NCBI RefSeq assembly: GCF_000745345.1
Contig: NZ_JQNR01000005.1
Span: forward strand, 806,001-870,000
Direction: 5' to 3'
DNA length: 64,000 bases
Source: Actinacidiphila yeochonensis CN732
GTDB lineage: Bacteria; Actinomycetota; Actinomycetes; Streptomycetales; Streptomycetaceae
Shown here one piece after another: positions 53,297 to 61,986 of this stretch. The notes under the pieces were generated by a model. It searched no databases, was not told where the DNA came from, and saw only the letters and a program-made list of their open reading frames with translations. The translations under genes and the position numbers were made by a program. The first letter of the stretch is position 1. Every line of letters begins with the position of its first letter.

Positions 53297-54034
53297 ATGC
53301 CGATCAGCAACCGACGAACCGTCGTCGCCGCTGCCACCGTCGTTGCCGCCTGCGCTCTCACGCTCACCGCGTGCGGGTCGTCCGACGGGTCCTCGAACGC
53401 CGCGGCCACGACCGCCGCCAGTCAGACGACCGCGCCCGCGGCCACGAGCACCATCCCCTCCTCGTCCTCCACCGCTGACACGGCAGGCACCCAGGGAACA
53501 CCCGCGAACGCCTCGGGCTCCTCGGGCTCTTCAGGCTCCTCGGGAGGCTCCTCCGGGTCCGCGAACTCCTCGGGAGGCTCCTCGGGGTCCACCGCGGGTT
53601 CGTCCAGCGGCGGGTCGACGGGCACCCCGCAGTGCGCCACCTCGGACCTGACGATCTCCTTCGAGACGGGCGGGGACGCGGCGCCCGACGTGACGTCGGA
53701 CGAGCAGCAGACGACGGGCGTCGACCTGCACAACCGCAGCAGCCACGCCTGCAAGGTCGGGGGCTTCCCCGGCGTGGACCTCAACGGCGGCTCCACCAAC
53801 TGGTCGCTGGTACGCAAGAGCCAGACGTACAGCGCGATCACCCTCAACCCGGGTGACGACACCGACTTCTCGATCTACTTCGCCCCCGAGCAGGGCGGGA
53901 CGTGGACCCCGCAGACGGTGACCATCACGCCCCCCAACCAGACCACCAGCGTGACACTGAAGTGGCCGTGGGGTCCGGTGACGCTGCAGAACGGTGCGAC
54001 GCACCCGGCCACCTACGTCGGCCCGATCGGCTGA
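53297..54034 (+). CDS. DUF4232 lipoprotein
   Basis: A 245-residue lipoprotein. ATG 53297 has ATGAGG six bases upstream. The lipobox is LTLTAC. About 90 residues of Gly/Ser/Thr/Ala linker (GSSGSSGGSSGSANSSGGSS) lead to the DUF4232 domain: CATSDLTISFETGGDAAPDV, GVDLHNRSSHACKVGGFPGV, then TLKWPWGPVTLQNGATHPAT, with a conserved Cys pair. Such domains are common in actinobacterial envelope proteins of unknown function. Separate transcription unit, divergent from the YqiJ gene. Confidence 0.86.
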   Translation: MPISNRRTVVAAATVVAACALTLTACGSSDGSSNAAATTAASQTTAPAATSTIPSSSSTADTAGTQGTPANASGSSGSSGSSGGSSGSANSSGGSSGSTAGSSSGGSTGTPQCATSDLTISFETGGDAAPDVTSDEQQTTGVDLHNRSSHACKVGGFPGVDLNGGSTNWSLVRKSQTYSAITLNPGDDTDFSIYFAPEQGGTWTPQTVTITPPNQTTSVTLKWPWGPVTLQNGATHPATYVGPIG

Positions 54035-54314
54035 CCCGAGCAGCGCCCGGGAGCAGTACCCGCACGGGACACCACGGTCAGGACCATCCGCCCACGGTTG
54101 GTCCTGACCGGCGTACGGCCCCGACCGCAGCCGTCCGCCAGGCGGTCAGGACGTCCCATCACGACAGGGTCACGGCTGTCCGGTTCCTCCCCCCTCCCGC
54201 CAACCTCCTCCGGCAGGATGCTGCTTTCTGCATCCACCGGACCACCCGACGTCCCGGAACGGTGGGGACAGTCGAGCGATCGCGTCAAGCGAGGCCAGGC
54301 CAGAGGGGCTTGCG

Positions 54315-55955
54315 ATGAACCACCGTTTCAACCCGCCGCCGGGGTGGCCGGCGCCGCACGAGGGCTGGGTTCCGGATGAGAACTGGCGACCGGACCCTTC
54401 TTGGCCGCCGCCTCCCCCTGGCTGGCAGTTCTGGGTACCCACACTGCCCCACCCCGGCCTGCCGGGTCCCTCCTGGGCGTCCCCGCCGCCCGGTGCCGCT
54501 ACGGTCCCCATCGAGTCCGCTCCGCCGCAGAGTTCGGGCACGGTCGCCCAGACACCGCAGAACGAACCGGAGGCCGCGACACCCGGGGGTCTGCCGCCCC
54601 AGCGCGGCGGCCTGTTCGGTCGCCGCCATCGCGACGAGACACCCGAAGCGGCCGAGCTGCGTGCGTGGATCGAACGGACGCAGGGCGCGAGTGCGACGCG
54701 GGTCGCCGGACTCATCCACCAAGTGCGCTCCGAGGCCGCCGCGTTGCGGAACCAGGCCGAGACGGAAGCCGCCCAGATGGTCAAGGAAGCCCGGGACGTG
54801 GCGAAGGAGATCCTGGACGACGGGCGGAGAACGGCGAAGGAGACCCTTCGACTCCAGAAGGACGCCGAGAAGTTCCGCCGGGACATCCGCGAGGCCCAGA
54901 CGACGCTCGCCGCCGTCCAGGCCAGGATCACCACCGCGGACGAGGCCGCCCTGCTCCAGGAAGTCGGGATCTACGCCTACCGGCACCAACTGCACGACGC
55001 CATCGCGTACCGAAGCCGGCTCGAATCCCTCCAGACGGAGATCAAGGATCTGGCACGTACCAACAGGGCGGTGCTTGCCGCCACGGACTGGACCGTCAAC
55101 GGATCGAAGCGCGAGGGCCAGAAGATGGTCCGCGACTTCTCCAAGCTCATGCTGCGCGCCTACAACGCCGAGGCGGACTACGCCGTGCGAACCATGCGTC
55201 CGCACCGCCTCAACTCGCTGATCGACCGCCTGTACAAGAGCCGGGAGACCATCGCGAAGCTCGGCGCGACGATGCACATCCGCATCTCGGACAGCTACCA
55301 CAACGCCCGGGTACGGGAGTTGGAGCTCACCTCGGACTTCCTGCAGAAGAAAGACGAGGAGAAGGAAGCCCAGCGCGAAGTCCGGGCCCGCGAGAAGGAA
55401 GAGGCCGCCGTACAGCGGGAGCTGGATCGCGAGCGGGAGAAGCTACACAAGGAACAGGGCCACTACGAGGCGGTCATCGAACGTCTCAGGGCGCGCGGTG
55501 AACACACGGCGGTCAGCGAGATGCAGGCCAAGCTGGTCGAGATCGAGGACGCCCTGCGCAGCGTGGAGAGCAGGGCCGCCAACATTCGGACGGGGTACGT
55601 GTACGTCATCTCCAACGTCGGCGCCTTCGGTGACCGGATGGTCAAGATCGGCCTGACCCGCCGCCTCGAACCTCTGGAGCGCGTTCAGCAGCTCAGCGGC
55701 GCGGCCGTTCCCTTCCGCTTCGACGTCCACGCGCTGATCTTCAGTAAGGACGCTGTCGGCCTTGAAACCCAGCTCCACCAGGAGTTCGCGGCACGCCGGG
55801 TGAACCGGGTCAACGGCCGCAAGGAGTTCTTCCACGTCACCCCCGCCGAAGTGCGGGACGCGCTGCAGCGCTACGCCGGACAGCACCTGGTCGAGTTCAC
55901 CGAGGAACCCGAGGCCCTGGAGTGGAGGGCGAGTACGTCCGAGCCCAGCGCGTGA
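54315..55955 (+). CDS. DUF4041 plus GIY-YIG (T5orf172/MUG113) protein, SNIPE-like architecture
   Basis: A 546-residue protein. A Pro/Trp-rich start (PPPGWPAPHEGWVPDENWRP, DPSWPPPPPGW) is followed by about 350 residues of helix and coiled coil containing DUF4041 (TAAEAALLQEVGIYAYRH-like, MVRDFSKLMLRAYNAEADYA then VRTMRPHRLNSLIDRLYKSR). The C-terminal GIY-YIG-like domain reads GYVYVISNVGAFGDRMVKIG, LTRRLEPLERVQQLSGAAVP, LETQLHQEFAARRVNRVNG and RKEFFHV. DUF4041 plus GIY-YIG is the make-up of the SNIPE anti-phage nuclease. I see no membrane helix, so membrane attachment would need another way. ATG 54315. Probable role in cutting foreign DNA; inference. Confidence 0.85.
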   Translation: MNHRFNPPPGWPAPHEGWVPDENWRPDPSWPPPPPGWQFWVPTLPHPGLPGPSWASPPPGAATVPIESAPPQSSGTVAQTPQNEPEAATPGGLPPQRGGLFGRRHRDETPEAAELRAWIERTQGASATRVAGLIHQVRSEAAALRNQAETEAAQMVKEARDVAKEILDDGRRTAKETLRLQKDAEKFRRDIREAQTTLAAVQARITTADEAALLQEVGIYAYRHQLHDAIAYRSRLESLQTEIKDLARTNRAVLAATDWTVNGSKREGQKMVRDFSKLMLRAYNAEADYAVRTMRPHRLNSLIDRLYKSRETIAKLGATMHIRISDSYHNARVRELELTSDFLQKKDEEKEAQREVRAREKEEAAVQRELDREREKLHKEQGHYEAVIERLRARGEHTAVSEMQAKLVEIEDALRSVESRAANIRTGYVYVISNVGAFGDRMVKIGLTRRLEPLERVQQLSGAAVPFRFDVHALIFSKDAVGLETQLHQEFAARRVNRVNGRKEFFHVTPAEVRDALQRYAGQHLVEFTEEPEALEWRASTSEPSA

Positions 55956-56113
55956 GTCGCCGAGCCCGACCGGTTCTTCACGTGTGACGGGGCTTCCGGC
56001 TCGTCGGCGTCGCGGCCGGGCTCCGTGAAGGGGCGGACGGGTAAGGGCGACCGTGATCGGACGCCACACCCGCGCCCGCCGGGGGCCCGGCCCGTCAGGA
56101 CCGCGCGGGAGCG

Positions 56114-57586
56114 CTACGGGCAGGCGTCTTCCTGCTGCTTGCCGCGGGTGAGGCGGGCGAAGAGGGGTGGGGAGTCCCAACCCGTCCGTTCGCCGCTGAG
56201 CCAGCCCTCCACCGACGGCGTCGGCGGGCGCACCCGGCCCAGAACGTAGAGGGCGACGCCGACGACCGCGCCCGCGACGGCGATCGCGAAGCAGATCCAC
56301 AGCGCCGTCCTCGTACCGTCGTCGAGGCCGTGCCCGACCGTGCCGGCGACGTACAGCAGCACCGGCGCGACCATGAACGCCGCCACCGCCCGGAGCAGCT
56401 CGATGATCGCGAACACGCGCTGCACGTTGGTGGAGCGCAGCGAGAAGCCGGCGATGAACAGCGCCGGCACGACGGAGGAGCCGACACCGACGCCGACCAG
56501 CCCGGAGCCCACGGCGGTGAGGACGGAGGTGGGCGGGGCCGCGGCGTTCATGACGAGGATGCCGGCGGTGAGGAAGCCCAGGCCGACGAGGACGTAGTAG
56601 TGCAGCAGGCGGGTCCGGAAGACGCTGCCGAAGACGACCGCGGTGAGCACCGCGCCGCCGAACTCGGGGAGGTAGAGCAGCCCCAGGTGCAAGGGGGTGT
56701 GGTGGTGGGAGAGCGAGGTCAGGGTCAGGGAGATCGCCGACACCGAGGCGGCCGCCGCGCAGATCGCGGCGACGATGCCGGCCACCGGGAGGGTGCTGAG
56801 CAGGCTCGACACACACAGCAGCGGCCGCTTGGAGGTGTACTCGTGGACGAAGAGGGCGACGATCAGCAGCAGCCCGCCGAGCAGCGGTCCGCACGTGGCG
56901 GGGTCCAGGAAGGAGTGGGTGAGCAGCCGCGAGGCGCCGAGGAAGGCCGCCACGCAGCCGGCGGTGGCGAGCCCGAGCGCGAGGTAGTCGACGGGGGCGC
57001 CGGGATCGGCCGCCGGGGTCTCCTGGAAGGTCAGGGCGGAAAGGACGAGCGCCGCGACCGCGATCCCGGCGATGATCCAGAACAGCGGCCGCCAGCCGTC
57101 GGCGTTCGCCTGGACCCCGCCGACCACCGGGCCGAGGGCGACCGCGCCGAAGATGCACACGTTCATGATCACGGCGGTCGAGCGCAGCCTGGCGGCCGGA
57201 TATCCGATGATCAGCGGCGGGACGGCGGCGATGAGCAGCAGGCTGGTGCACAGCCCCTGAAGGACGTGTCCGACGATGAACATCGCCGGGACGGTCGCCG
57301 CCGCGGTGAGCACCGAGCCGATCACCAGCAGGGTTCCGTAGACGAGCAGCATCCGCCGCTGCGGCAGCAGCTGGGCGAACTGGACGGCCAGGACGGTGCC
57401 CACGGCGTAGCCGGCGTTGGCCATGCCGGTCGTCACGTTCATGGCCTGCGGGCTCATGTGCAGCTCGCGGGCGATGAGCGGCGTGATGGGCCCCAGCGCG
57501 GCCGAGAGGGCCAGGTACGGGACCAGGGCGAAAACGACCATCGCCGCCACCGCGGGATAGCGGCCGGCGAGCGGACCCTGTCGCAT
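56114..57586 (-). CDS. MFS transporter, 14-helix DHA2-like
   Basis: A 490-residue membrane transporter. Many hydrophobic helices are seen (AAMVVFALVPYLALSAALGP, MLLVYGTLLVIGSVLTAAAT, MFIVGHVLQGLCTSLLLIAA). The motif-like segments QFAQLLPQRRMLLVYG and PLFWIIAGIAVAALVLSALT fit the DHA2 drug/proton antiporter group. ATG 57586 has AAGGAG. It stands alone between a DUF4041 gene and a repeat-filled gap. Export of a drug or natural product is likely but unproven. Confidence 0.9.
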   Translation of the reverse strand: MRQGPLAGRYPAVAAMVVFALVPYLALSAALGPITPLIARELHMSPQAMNVTTGMANAGYAVGTVLAVQFAQLLPQRRMLLVYGTLLVIGSVLTAAATVPAMFIVGHVLQGLCTSLLLIAAVPPLIIGYPAARLRSTAVIMNVCIFGAVALGPVVGGVQANADGWRPLFWIIAGIAVAALVLSALTFQETPAADPGAPVDYLALGLATAGCVAAFLGASRLLTHSFLDPATCGPLLGGLLLIVALFVHEYTSKRPLLCVSSLLSTLPVAGIVAAICAAAASVSAISLTLTSLSHHHTPLHLGLLYLPEFGGAVLTAVVFGSVFRTRLLHYYVLVGLGFLTAGILVMNAAAPPTSVLTAVGSGLVGVGVGSSVVPALFIAGFSLRSTNVQRVFAIIELLRAVAAFMVAPVLLYVAGTVGHGLDDGTRTALWICFAIAVAGAVVGVALYVLGRVRPPTPSVEGWLSGERTGWDSPPLFARLTRGKQQEDACP

Positions 57587-57780
57587 CGGTCGTTTTCTCC
57601 TTGATCGGTAGGAAATCCGACATGCCGTCACCATGGTGAACCGCCGACGGGGCGCGCGGAGGGCGGCACGCCGCGCCCAGAGGGGTGCACCGGGGCCTAC
57701 CAGGTCACACCGGGTCGTCGACGGGGGCCGAAAGGGTCCGCTGGAGGCTGACGGAGGCCGAAGGAGGCTGACCGGGACCG

Positions 57781-57860
57781 ATGGAGGCCGATGCAGGTCG
57801 ATGCAGGCCGATGCAGGTCGATGCAGGCCGATGCAGGCCGATGCAGTTCGATGGGGGCCG
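57781..57860. repeat. Eight 10-bp tandem repeats
   Basis: Units alternate ATGCAGGTCG and ATGCAGGCCG (first ATGGAGGCCG, last two diverged), phased exactly every 10 bp, close to one helical turn. It lies upstream of the MFS gene on its own strand. The wider gap 57587-58159 holds no gene. Confidence 0.85.
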
Positions 57861-57970
57861 CTTGACGAGGCGCCGGGCGTTGACGAGGCGCCGGGGACGG
57901 CCGGGGCGGCGGCGGAGGAGGTGGTGGTGGTGCTGGTGGCCGTGCGGACCCGCGTCCAGCGTGGCCGCGG

Positions 57971-58041
57971 GTCCGGCGCCTCCGGCAGCGTCAGGCCGGC
58001 GCCGGACATGCCGAAGCCGGCGCGCACTCGGCGCGCCGGCT
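57971..58041 (-). terminator. Two hairpins downstream of the GH16 gene
   Basis: GTCCGGCGCC pairs with GGCGCCGGAC (57971-58007). AGCCGGCGCGC pairs with its complement across loop ACTCG (58015-58041). Both are perfect stems about 120-190 bp past the GH16 stop. Confidence 0.65.
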
Positions 58042-58159
58042 GACCCACCGGGCTCAGGCAGGCCGGGGGCGGTCCGGCCGAAGCAGTCCGGCCGGACCCC
58101 GGGGGCGGGCGAGAGGCACGGCGGGGCTGGGCGGGGCGGGAGAAGGAACCGCTACCGGA

Positions 58160-59209
58160 TTACCGGGTAAGAGAATTGACGTAGTGCGTGCCGGCCGAGT
58201 AATAGGCGTTCACGGACTTGTTCACGTCGTTCAGCGTGAGAGATTTTCCGGCCTGGTAGTAGAACCAGTTCACCTGCATGTTCCAGGTCCGCTGTCCGGT
58301 GAAGGGAAGGTCGATCAGCCACGTGCTGAAAGCCACGTTGACGGGGCCGCGCATCGAGTAGTCGGCGCCGCTGGTGAAGATCTTCTCGCCGTCGAGGAAG
58401 TAGGTCGTCTGCCCCTTCACCGCGACGATCATCACGGTGTGCCAGCCGTGAAGCCGCTGGTAGGAGGGCTGGTAGACGCGGTCACCCTCCTTCTCGCTGT
58501 GCCAGCTCGTCGCGTCGAGCTCGGGCTTCGGGGACCCCCAGCCGCCGTTGGGCATGTACTCGTAGTCGAGTTCGCTGTAGTTCTTCTTCTCGGTGGACGG
58601 CGAGATGGCGTAGAACGACTCGTTGATGTGGTCGCCGTTCTGACCGGAGACGGGCCCGTCGGTGAAGTAGATCCGAGCTGCGTAGGTCCCGGTGAAGAAT
58701 TGCGGCTCGGCAGTCGTCAGCTCGGTCTGGTGGGTGGTCGCCTTGGTGCCGCCGCTGGTGAGTTGCAGTTGGAGCGCCTTGCCGCCCTGGGCGTCCGACG
58801 CGGACGGGAAGCTGACGCCGTCCGTCGTCCACGTGTCGTGGACGCCCGGTCCGCCGCCCTCGGTGCGGATCGTCCAGCCGTGCGCCCGCAGCGACGGATC
58901 GTCGCCGCCCGTGTAGTGGAAGTCGTCGAACAGGAGCCCGTCGGGCCGTAGCGTGGTCGACTTCGGCCGAGGCGTGGTCTGTCCCGCCTGGACCTGGCCC
59001 GGCGATGCGCTCTGTCCCGGGGAGGCGCTCCGCCCCGCCGCCGAGCCCGCCGCCGCATCCGCCACGGGACTCGCGGGACTCGCGGGATGCAGGTGGCGGT
59101 ACAGCGGGACGACGAGTACGACGCCGCCGACCGCCACGACCACCACGAAGACCAGCAGGTTGAACACCCTCCTGCCCCGGCTGAGGGGTTGGCGTCTGGA
59201 AGACGGCAC
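58160..59209 (-). CDS. GH16-family glycoside hydrolase, membrane-anchored or secreted
   Basis: A 349-residue exported protein. The N-terminal anchor is VFNLLVFVVVVAVGGVVLVV, then a Ser/Ala/Pro linker. The catalytic domain has YSELDYEYMPNGGW, matching the GH16 motif E-x-D-x-E (two catalytic Glu). Earlier parts (LFDDFHYTGGDDPSLRAHGW) and HGWHTVMIVAVKGQTTYFLD follow the same fold. GTG 59209 has AGGAG five bases away. It is divergent from a processive GT2 gene, so it probably trims or processes the polymer made by that enzyme. Substrate not known. Confidence 0.86.
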   Translation of the reverse strand: MPSSRRQPLSRGRRVFNLLVFVVVVAVGGVVLVVPLYRHLHPASPASPVADAAAGSAAGRSASPGQSASPGQVQAGQTTPRPKSTTLRPDGLLFDDFHYTGGDDPSLRAHGWTIRTEGGGPGVHDTWTTDGVSFPSASDAQGGKALQLQLTSGGTKATTHQTELTTAEPQFFTGTYAARIYFTDGPVSGQNGDHINESFYAISPSTEKKNYSELDYEYMPNGGWGSPKPELDATSWHSEKEGDRVYQPSYQRLHGWHTVMIVAVKGQTTYFLDGEKIFTSGADYSMRGPVNVAFSTWLIDLPFTGQRTWNMQVNWFYYQAGKSLTLNDVNKSVNAYYSAGTHYVNSLTR

Positions 59210-59646
59210 GGAAACTCCTGATCGCAAAAGAGAAAGAGGGTGCTGAAGATAACCTCTGTGCCCGTCATTTCCTATGGGGAAATAGCGGCGGCCCGCCGAT
59301 CCTACTCATGCTCTTACCCGTTCCCCCGGGGCCCTTCCGGGCGGCCTTCACCCTCGCGGTCCGATTTGCCCGCTTTACAGACTATGCGGCGTTCGTCGGC
59401 ACTTTGACTCCGCGTCCGGACGGAAGCATTCCGCTACCACGCACCCTTCCGGCCTTCCCTCCGGACGAACTCGGATTGTGTTCAGGGGCACATCAGCTGT
59501 GTGTATTACGTGAGGGAGGTGTGTGGCATTATGAGCCGACGTCCGGCTGGGGAGCCGGACACGCATCGGCGCGCCTTTACCAAGGCGCGCCGCCTCAGTG
59601 CACGGCGTCTCCGGGGACAGGCCGTGGTTCAGTCAAGGGGGGAAGG
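59210..59646. other. Divergent regulatory region, GH16 / GT2
   Basis: About 440 bp, visibly less G+C-rich than the genes. It holds the two divergent promoters; CATTAT near 59527 may be a -10 element for the GT2 side. A frame through it could extend the GT2 protein from 59308, but its residues are not family-like. No gene seen. Confidence 0.45.
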
Positions 59647-60837
59647 TTGTCGACCACGCGTGCGCGACGCGCACCGGCCGACGAACAGCGCGTCACGCGC
59701 AGTCGGCACCGCAGAAACCGCGCCAGGTTCGCGCAGGACCAGGACGCAGTCGCGCCCGTCGTCGACACCGTGGCCCTGGTGCCCGCCCGCAACGAGGAAG
59801 TCGGCGTGCTCACCGCGCTGCACTCGCTCGCCCGGCAGACCCGGCGCCCGGACATGATCATCGTGGTGGTGAACAACTCCACGGACCGCACACTGGACTT
59901 CGCGCAGGGGTTCGCCGCCGAGCCGGACTCGCCGCGCACCGTGGTGCTGAACCTGCAGAACAACCCGCACAAGAAGGCCGGCGCGCTCAACTACGGCCTG
60001 CGCTGGCTGCGGGAGCAGATCGGCGGCCGGCTGACCACCTCGGTCGGCCACGTGCTGGTCATGGACGCCGACACCGACCTGCACCCGAAGTTCATCGAGC
60101 GCGCCCGCAACGTCATCGCCTCGGACCCGGAGCTGGGCGGGGTCAGCGCGGCCTGCCTGGGGCGCACCAACCTGTGGCAGAGCCCCTGGCAGCGCTTCCT
60201 GCTGGGCATGCAGATCATCGAGTACGGCCGGGCCGCCAACGCCCGCTACCGGCGCAGCATCCACACCATGTCGGGTGCCGGGTCCTTCTACCGCGGTGAG
60301 GCGCTGCAGAACCTCATGGACTGGCGGGGCGAGGTCTTCTGGGAGGACCACAGCAACCTCGTCGAGGACTACGAGACCACCCTCGCGCTCAAGGAATCCG
60401 GCTGGAAGGTCACCGCCAACCAGCTCTGCATCGCCTACACCGACCTCATGCCCACCCTGCGCGAACTGATCCACCAGCGTGAGCGGTGGACCCGCGGCAC
60501 CGTGGACACGCTGCGCGGGCGCGGCATCACGAAGTTCACCTGGCACTCGATCATCACGATGGCGATGGGTGTCCTGGGCGCCGCCTACATCCTCGGTTTC
60601 GGCACCGCGCAGCTCTCCCTGTGGGTGAAGTACGGCTTCAACTCCCAGCCGGTCTTCATGGTCCTGATCGCCTTCTGGATCGTCTATCCGGCGCTGCGGG
60701 TGACCAATCTCGGGTGGAAGGCCATGCTCGTCGAGGCGTCCCTCCTTCCGGAACTGGTGTACACGGTCGTGCGCCTGTACTGGATGGTGTCATCCGTCGC
60801 GAAGTCGTACCTGACCCGGGTATCGGCCTGGAAGTGA
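59647..60837 (+). CDS. Processive glycosyltransferase family 2, cellulose-synthase-like
   Basis: A 396-residue membrane enzyme. The nucleotide-sugar domain has VALVPARNEEVGVLTALHSL then MIIVVVNNSTDRT (first Asp), VLVMDADTDLHP (D-x-D) and EDHSNLVEDYETTLALK (catalytic Asp). HQRERWTRGTVDTLRGRG is the Q-x-x-R-W motif of processive transferases. Helices at the C-terminus (IITMAMGVLGAAYILGFGTA, VFMVLIAFWIVYPALRVTN) form the channel side. TTG 59647 has GGGGGG five bases upstream; a longer start is possible. With the GH16 gene opposite and the small membrane protein behind it, it probably makes an exopolysaccharide. Confidence 0.9.
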   Translation: MSTTRARRAPADEQRVTRSRHRRNRARFAQDQDAVAPVVDTVALVPARNEEVGVLTALHSLARQTRRPDMIIVVVNNSTDRTLDFAQGFAAEPDSPRTVVLNLQNNPHKKAGALNYGLRWLREQIGGRLTTSVGHVLVMDADTDLHPKFIERARNVIASDPELGGVSAACLGRTNLWQSPWQRFLLGMQIIEYGRAANARYRRSIHTMSGAGSFYRGEALQNLMDWRGEVFWEDHSNLVEDYETTLALKESGWKVTANQLCIAYTDLMPTLRELIHQRERWTRGTVDTLRGRGITKFTWHSIITMAMGVLGAAYILGFGTAQLSLWVKYGFNSQPVFMVLIAFWIVYPALRVTNLGWKAMLVEASLLPELVYTVVRLYWMVSSVAKSYLTRVSAWK

Positions 60838-60850
60838 AGTAGGGAAACCA

Positions 60851-61045
60851 GTGAATCCCCTCAAGGGGGCGGGAATTGTTCTCGCCCTCGCACTCGTCGC
60901 TGTTCTCGTGACCGGCGTCTCGGACGTCTCGAAGCTGATTCTCTGGATCACGTGCGCCATTGTGGTGTTCTCCCTCTCCACCATGATCGCCTCCGCCAGG
61001 CGCCGCCGCCAGGACCGCCGGACGGCGGCCGGACGAGGCCGCTGA
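60851..61045 (+). CDS. Small two-helix membrane protein
   Basis: 64 residues from GTG, 13 bp after the GT2 stop, with AGGGAA upstream. Two helices (GIVLALALVAVLVTGVSDVS and LILWITCAIVVFSLSTMIAS) end in a basic tail (ARRRRQDRR). The tight spacing suggests co-transcription and perhaps a subunit of the synthase. No homology recognised. Confidence 0.7.
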   Translation: MNPLKGAGIVLALALVAVLVTGVSDVSKLILWITCAIVVFSLSTMIASARRRRQDRRTAAGRGR

Positions 61046-61250
61046 ACCAGTCGGCCCCACATGCCGGTTCGGCTCAGCCAAGCGAGGCGTCCCGACCGGG
61101 CGGGCCGGCTCAGCCGAACCTGTCGACTCAGCCAGCGGGCTGAGCGGGCTGAGCCAGCGGGCTGAGCGGGCCGCTCAGTCGAACAGGCCGATCCGGCGCG
61201 GAGAGCCCGGCCGGCCGGGTCCGACCGGCTGAGCCAGAAGCGGCCGCCGG

Positions 61251-61916
61251 CTAACCGCCGGCCGGTACCGGTCGGCGGTCGGCGGGCCGCGCGCGCAGCG
61301 CCCGGGCCAGCGCGCCGTCGCCGGCCAGCACCGCGGCGCCGTCGGCCAGCAGTTCGGCCGGCGGCCGGCGGCCCTGGATCAGCTCGACGCACACGTCGGC
61401 GGTCAGGGCGAGGCGGGCGTCGGCGGCGGGGGCTGGGCCGTCGGCGTAGGAGAACTCCCCGCCGGAGCGGACGAGGTGGAAGCCGCTCTCGTCGACGCGG
61501 ACCTCCAGGACGCCGTCGGGCAGACCGTCGAGGCGCTCCAGTACACCGATGAGCGGGACGGCGAACCAGTGCGCCCGGACGGCGTCGGTGGGGCGCGGTT
61601 CGCCGAGTCCGTCGGCTCCGAAGGCGGCGAGGGCGGTCAGTACCGGCGTCAGCCGCCGCCCCCGCGCGGTGAGTTCGTAGACCTGTACGGAGGCTGGAGC
61701 GGGCAGTCGGCGCCGCTCCAGGAGTCCGTCGCGCTCCAGGTCCCTGAGCCGGGTGGCGAGCATGTCCGTGCTGACGCCCGGAAGGTCGGCGTGCAGGTCG
61801 GTGTACCGGCGGGGTCCGGCGAGCAGTTCGCGGACGACGAGCAGCGTCCAACGGTCCCCCACCGTGTCGAGAGCCCGGGCCACGGCGCAGTACTGGTCAT
61901 AGCTTCGGCGTGCCAT
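61251..61916 (-). CDS. HxlR family regulator with SCP2-like tail
   Basis: A 221-residue regulator. The winged helix reads YCAVARALDTVGDRWTLLVV then RELLAGPRRYTDLHADLPGV and STDMLATRLRDLERDGLLER, the classic HxlR pattern. The C-terminal part (HWFAVPLIGVLERLDG, DARLALTADVCVELIQGRRP) resembles the SCP2-like domain of some members. It is divergent from an aminotransferase gene with a clear palindrome between, so it likely controls both. ATG 61916. Confidence 0.92.
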   Translation of the reverse strand: MARRSYDQYCAVARALDTVGDRWTLLVVRELLAGPRRYTDLHADLPGVSTDMLATRLRDLERDGLLERRRLPAPASVQVYELTARGRRLTPVLTALAAFGADGLGEPRPTDAVRAHWFAVPLIGVLERLDGLPDGVLEVRVDESGFHLVRSGGEFSYADGPAPAADARLALTADVCVELIQGRRPPAELLADGAAVLAGDGALARALRARPADRRPVPAGG

Positions 61917-61945
61917 GCGCCATAGTGTAGAGGTGTGGTAGGAAT

Positions 61946-61965
61946 TTCCAAGGTGCTACTTGGAA
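61946..61965. promoter_or_regulatory. Palindromic operator between hxlR-type and aminotransferase genes
   Basis: TTCCAAG-N6-CTTGGAA, 7-bp perfect arms, 29 bp from the regulator start and 21 bp from the aminotransferase start. It overlaps the space where both promoters must lie. Probable binding site of the adjacent HxlR regulator. Confidence 0.7.
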
Positions 61966-61986
61966 TAACCAAGGGGAGGCCGGGGC

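Noticed and set aside
57781..57860. CRISPR array
   Set aside because: Units are 10 bp with no spacers between them, and no cas genes are present.
57633..58043. A 136-residue plus-strand protein
   Set aside because: Its content is the translated 10-bp repeat and hairpins; no ribosome site or homology.
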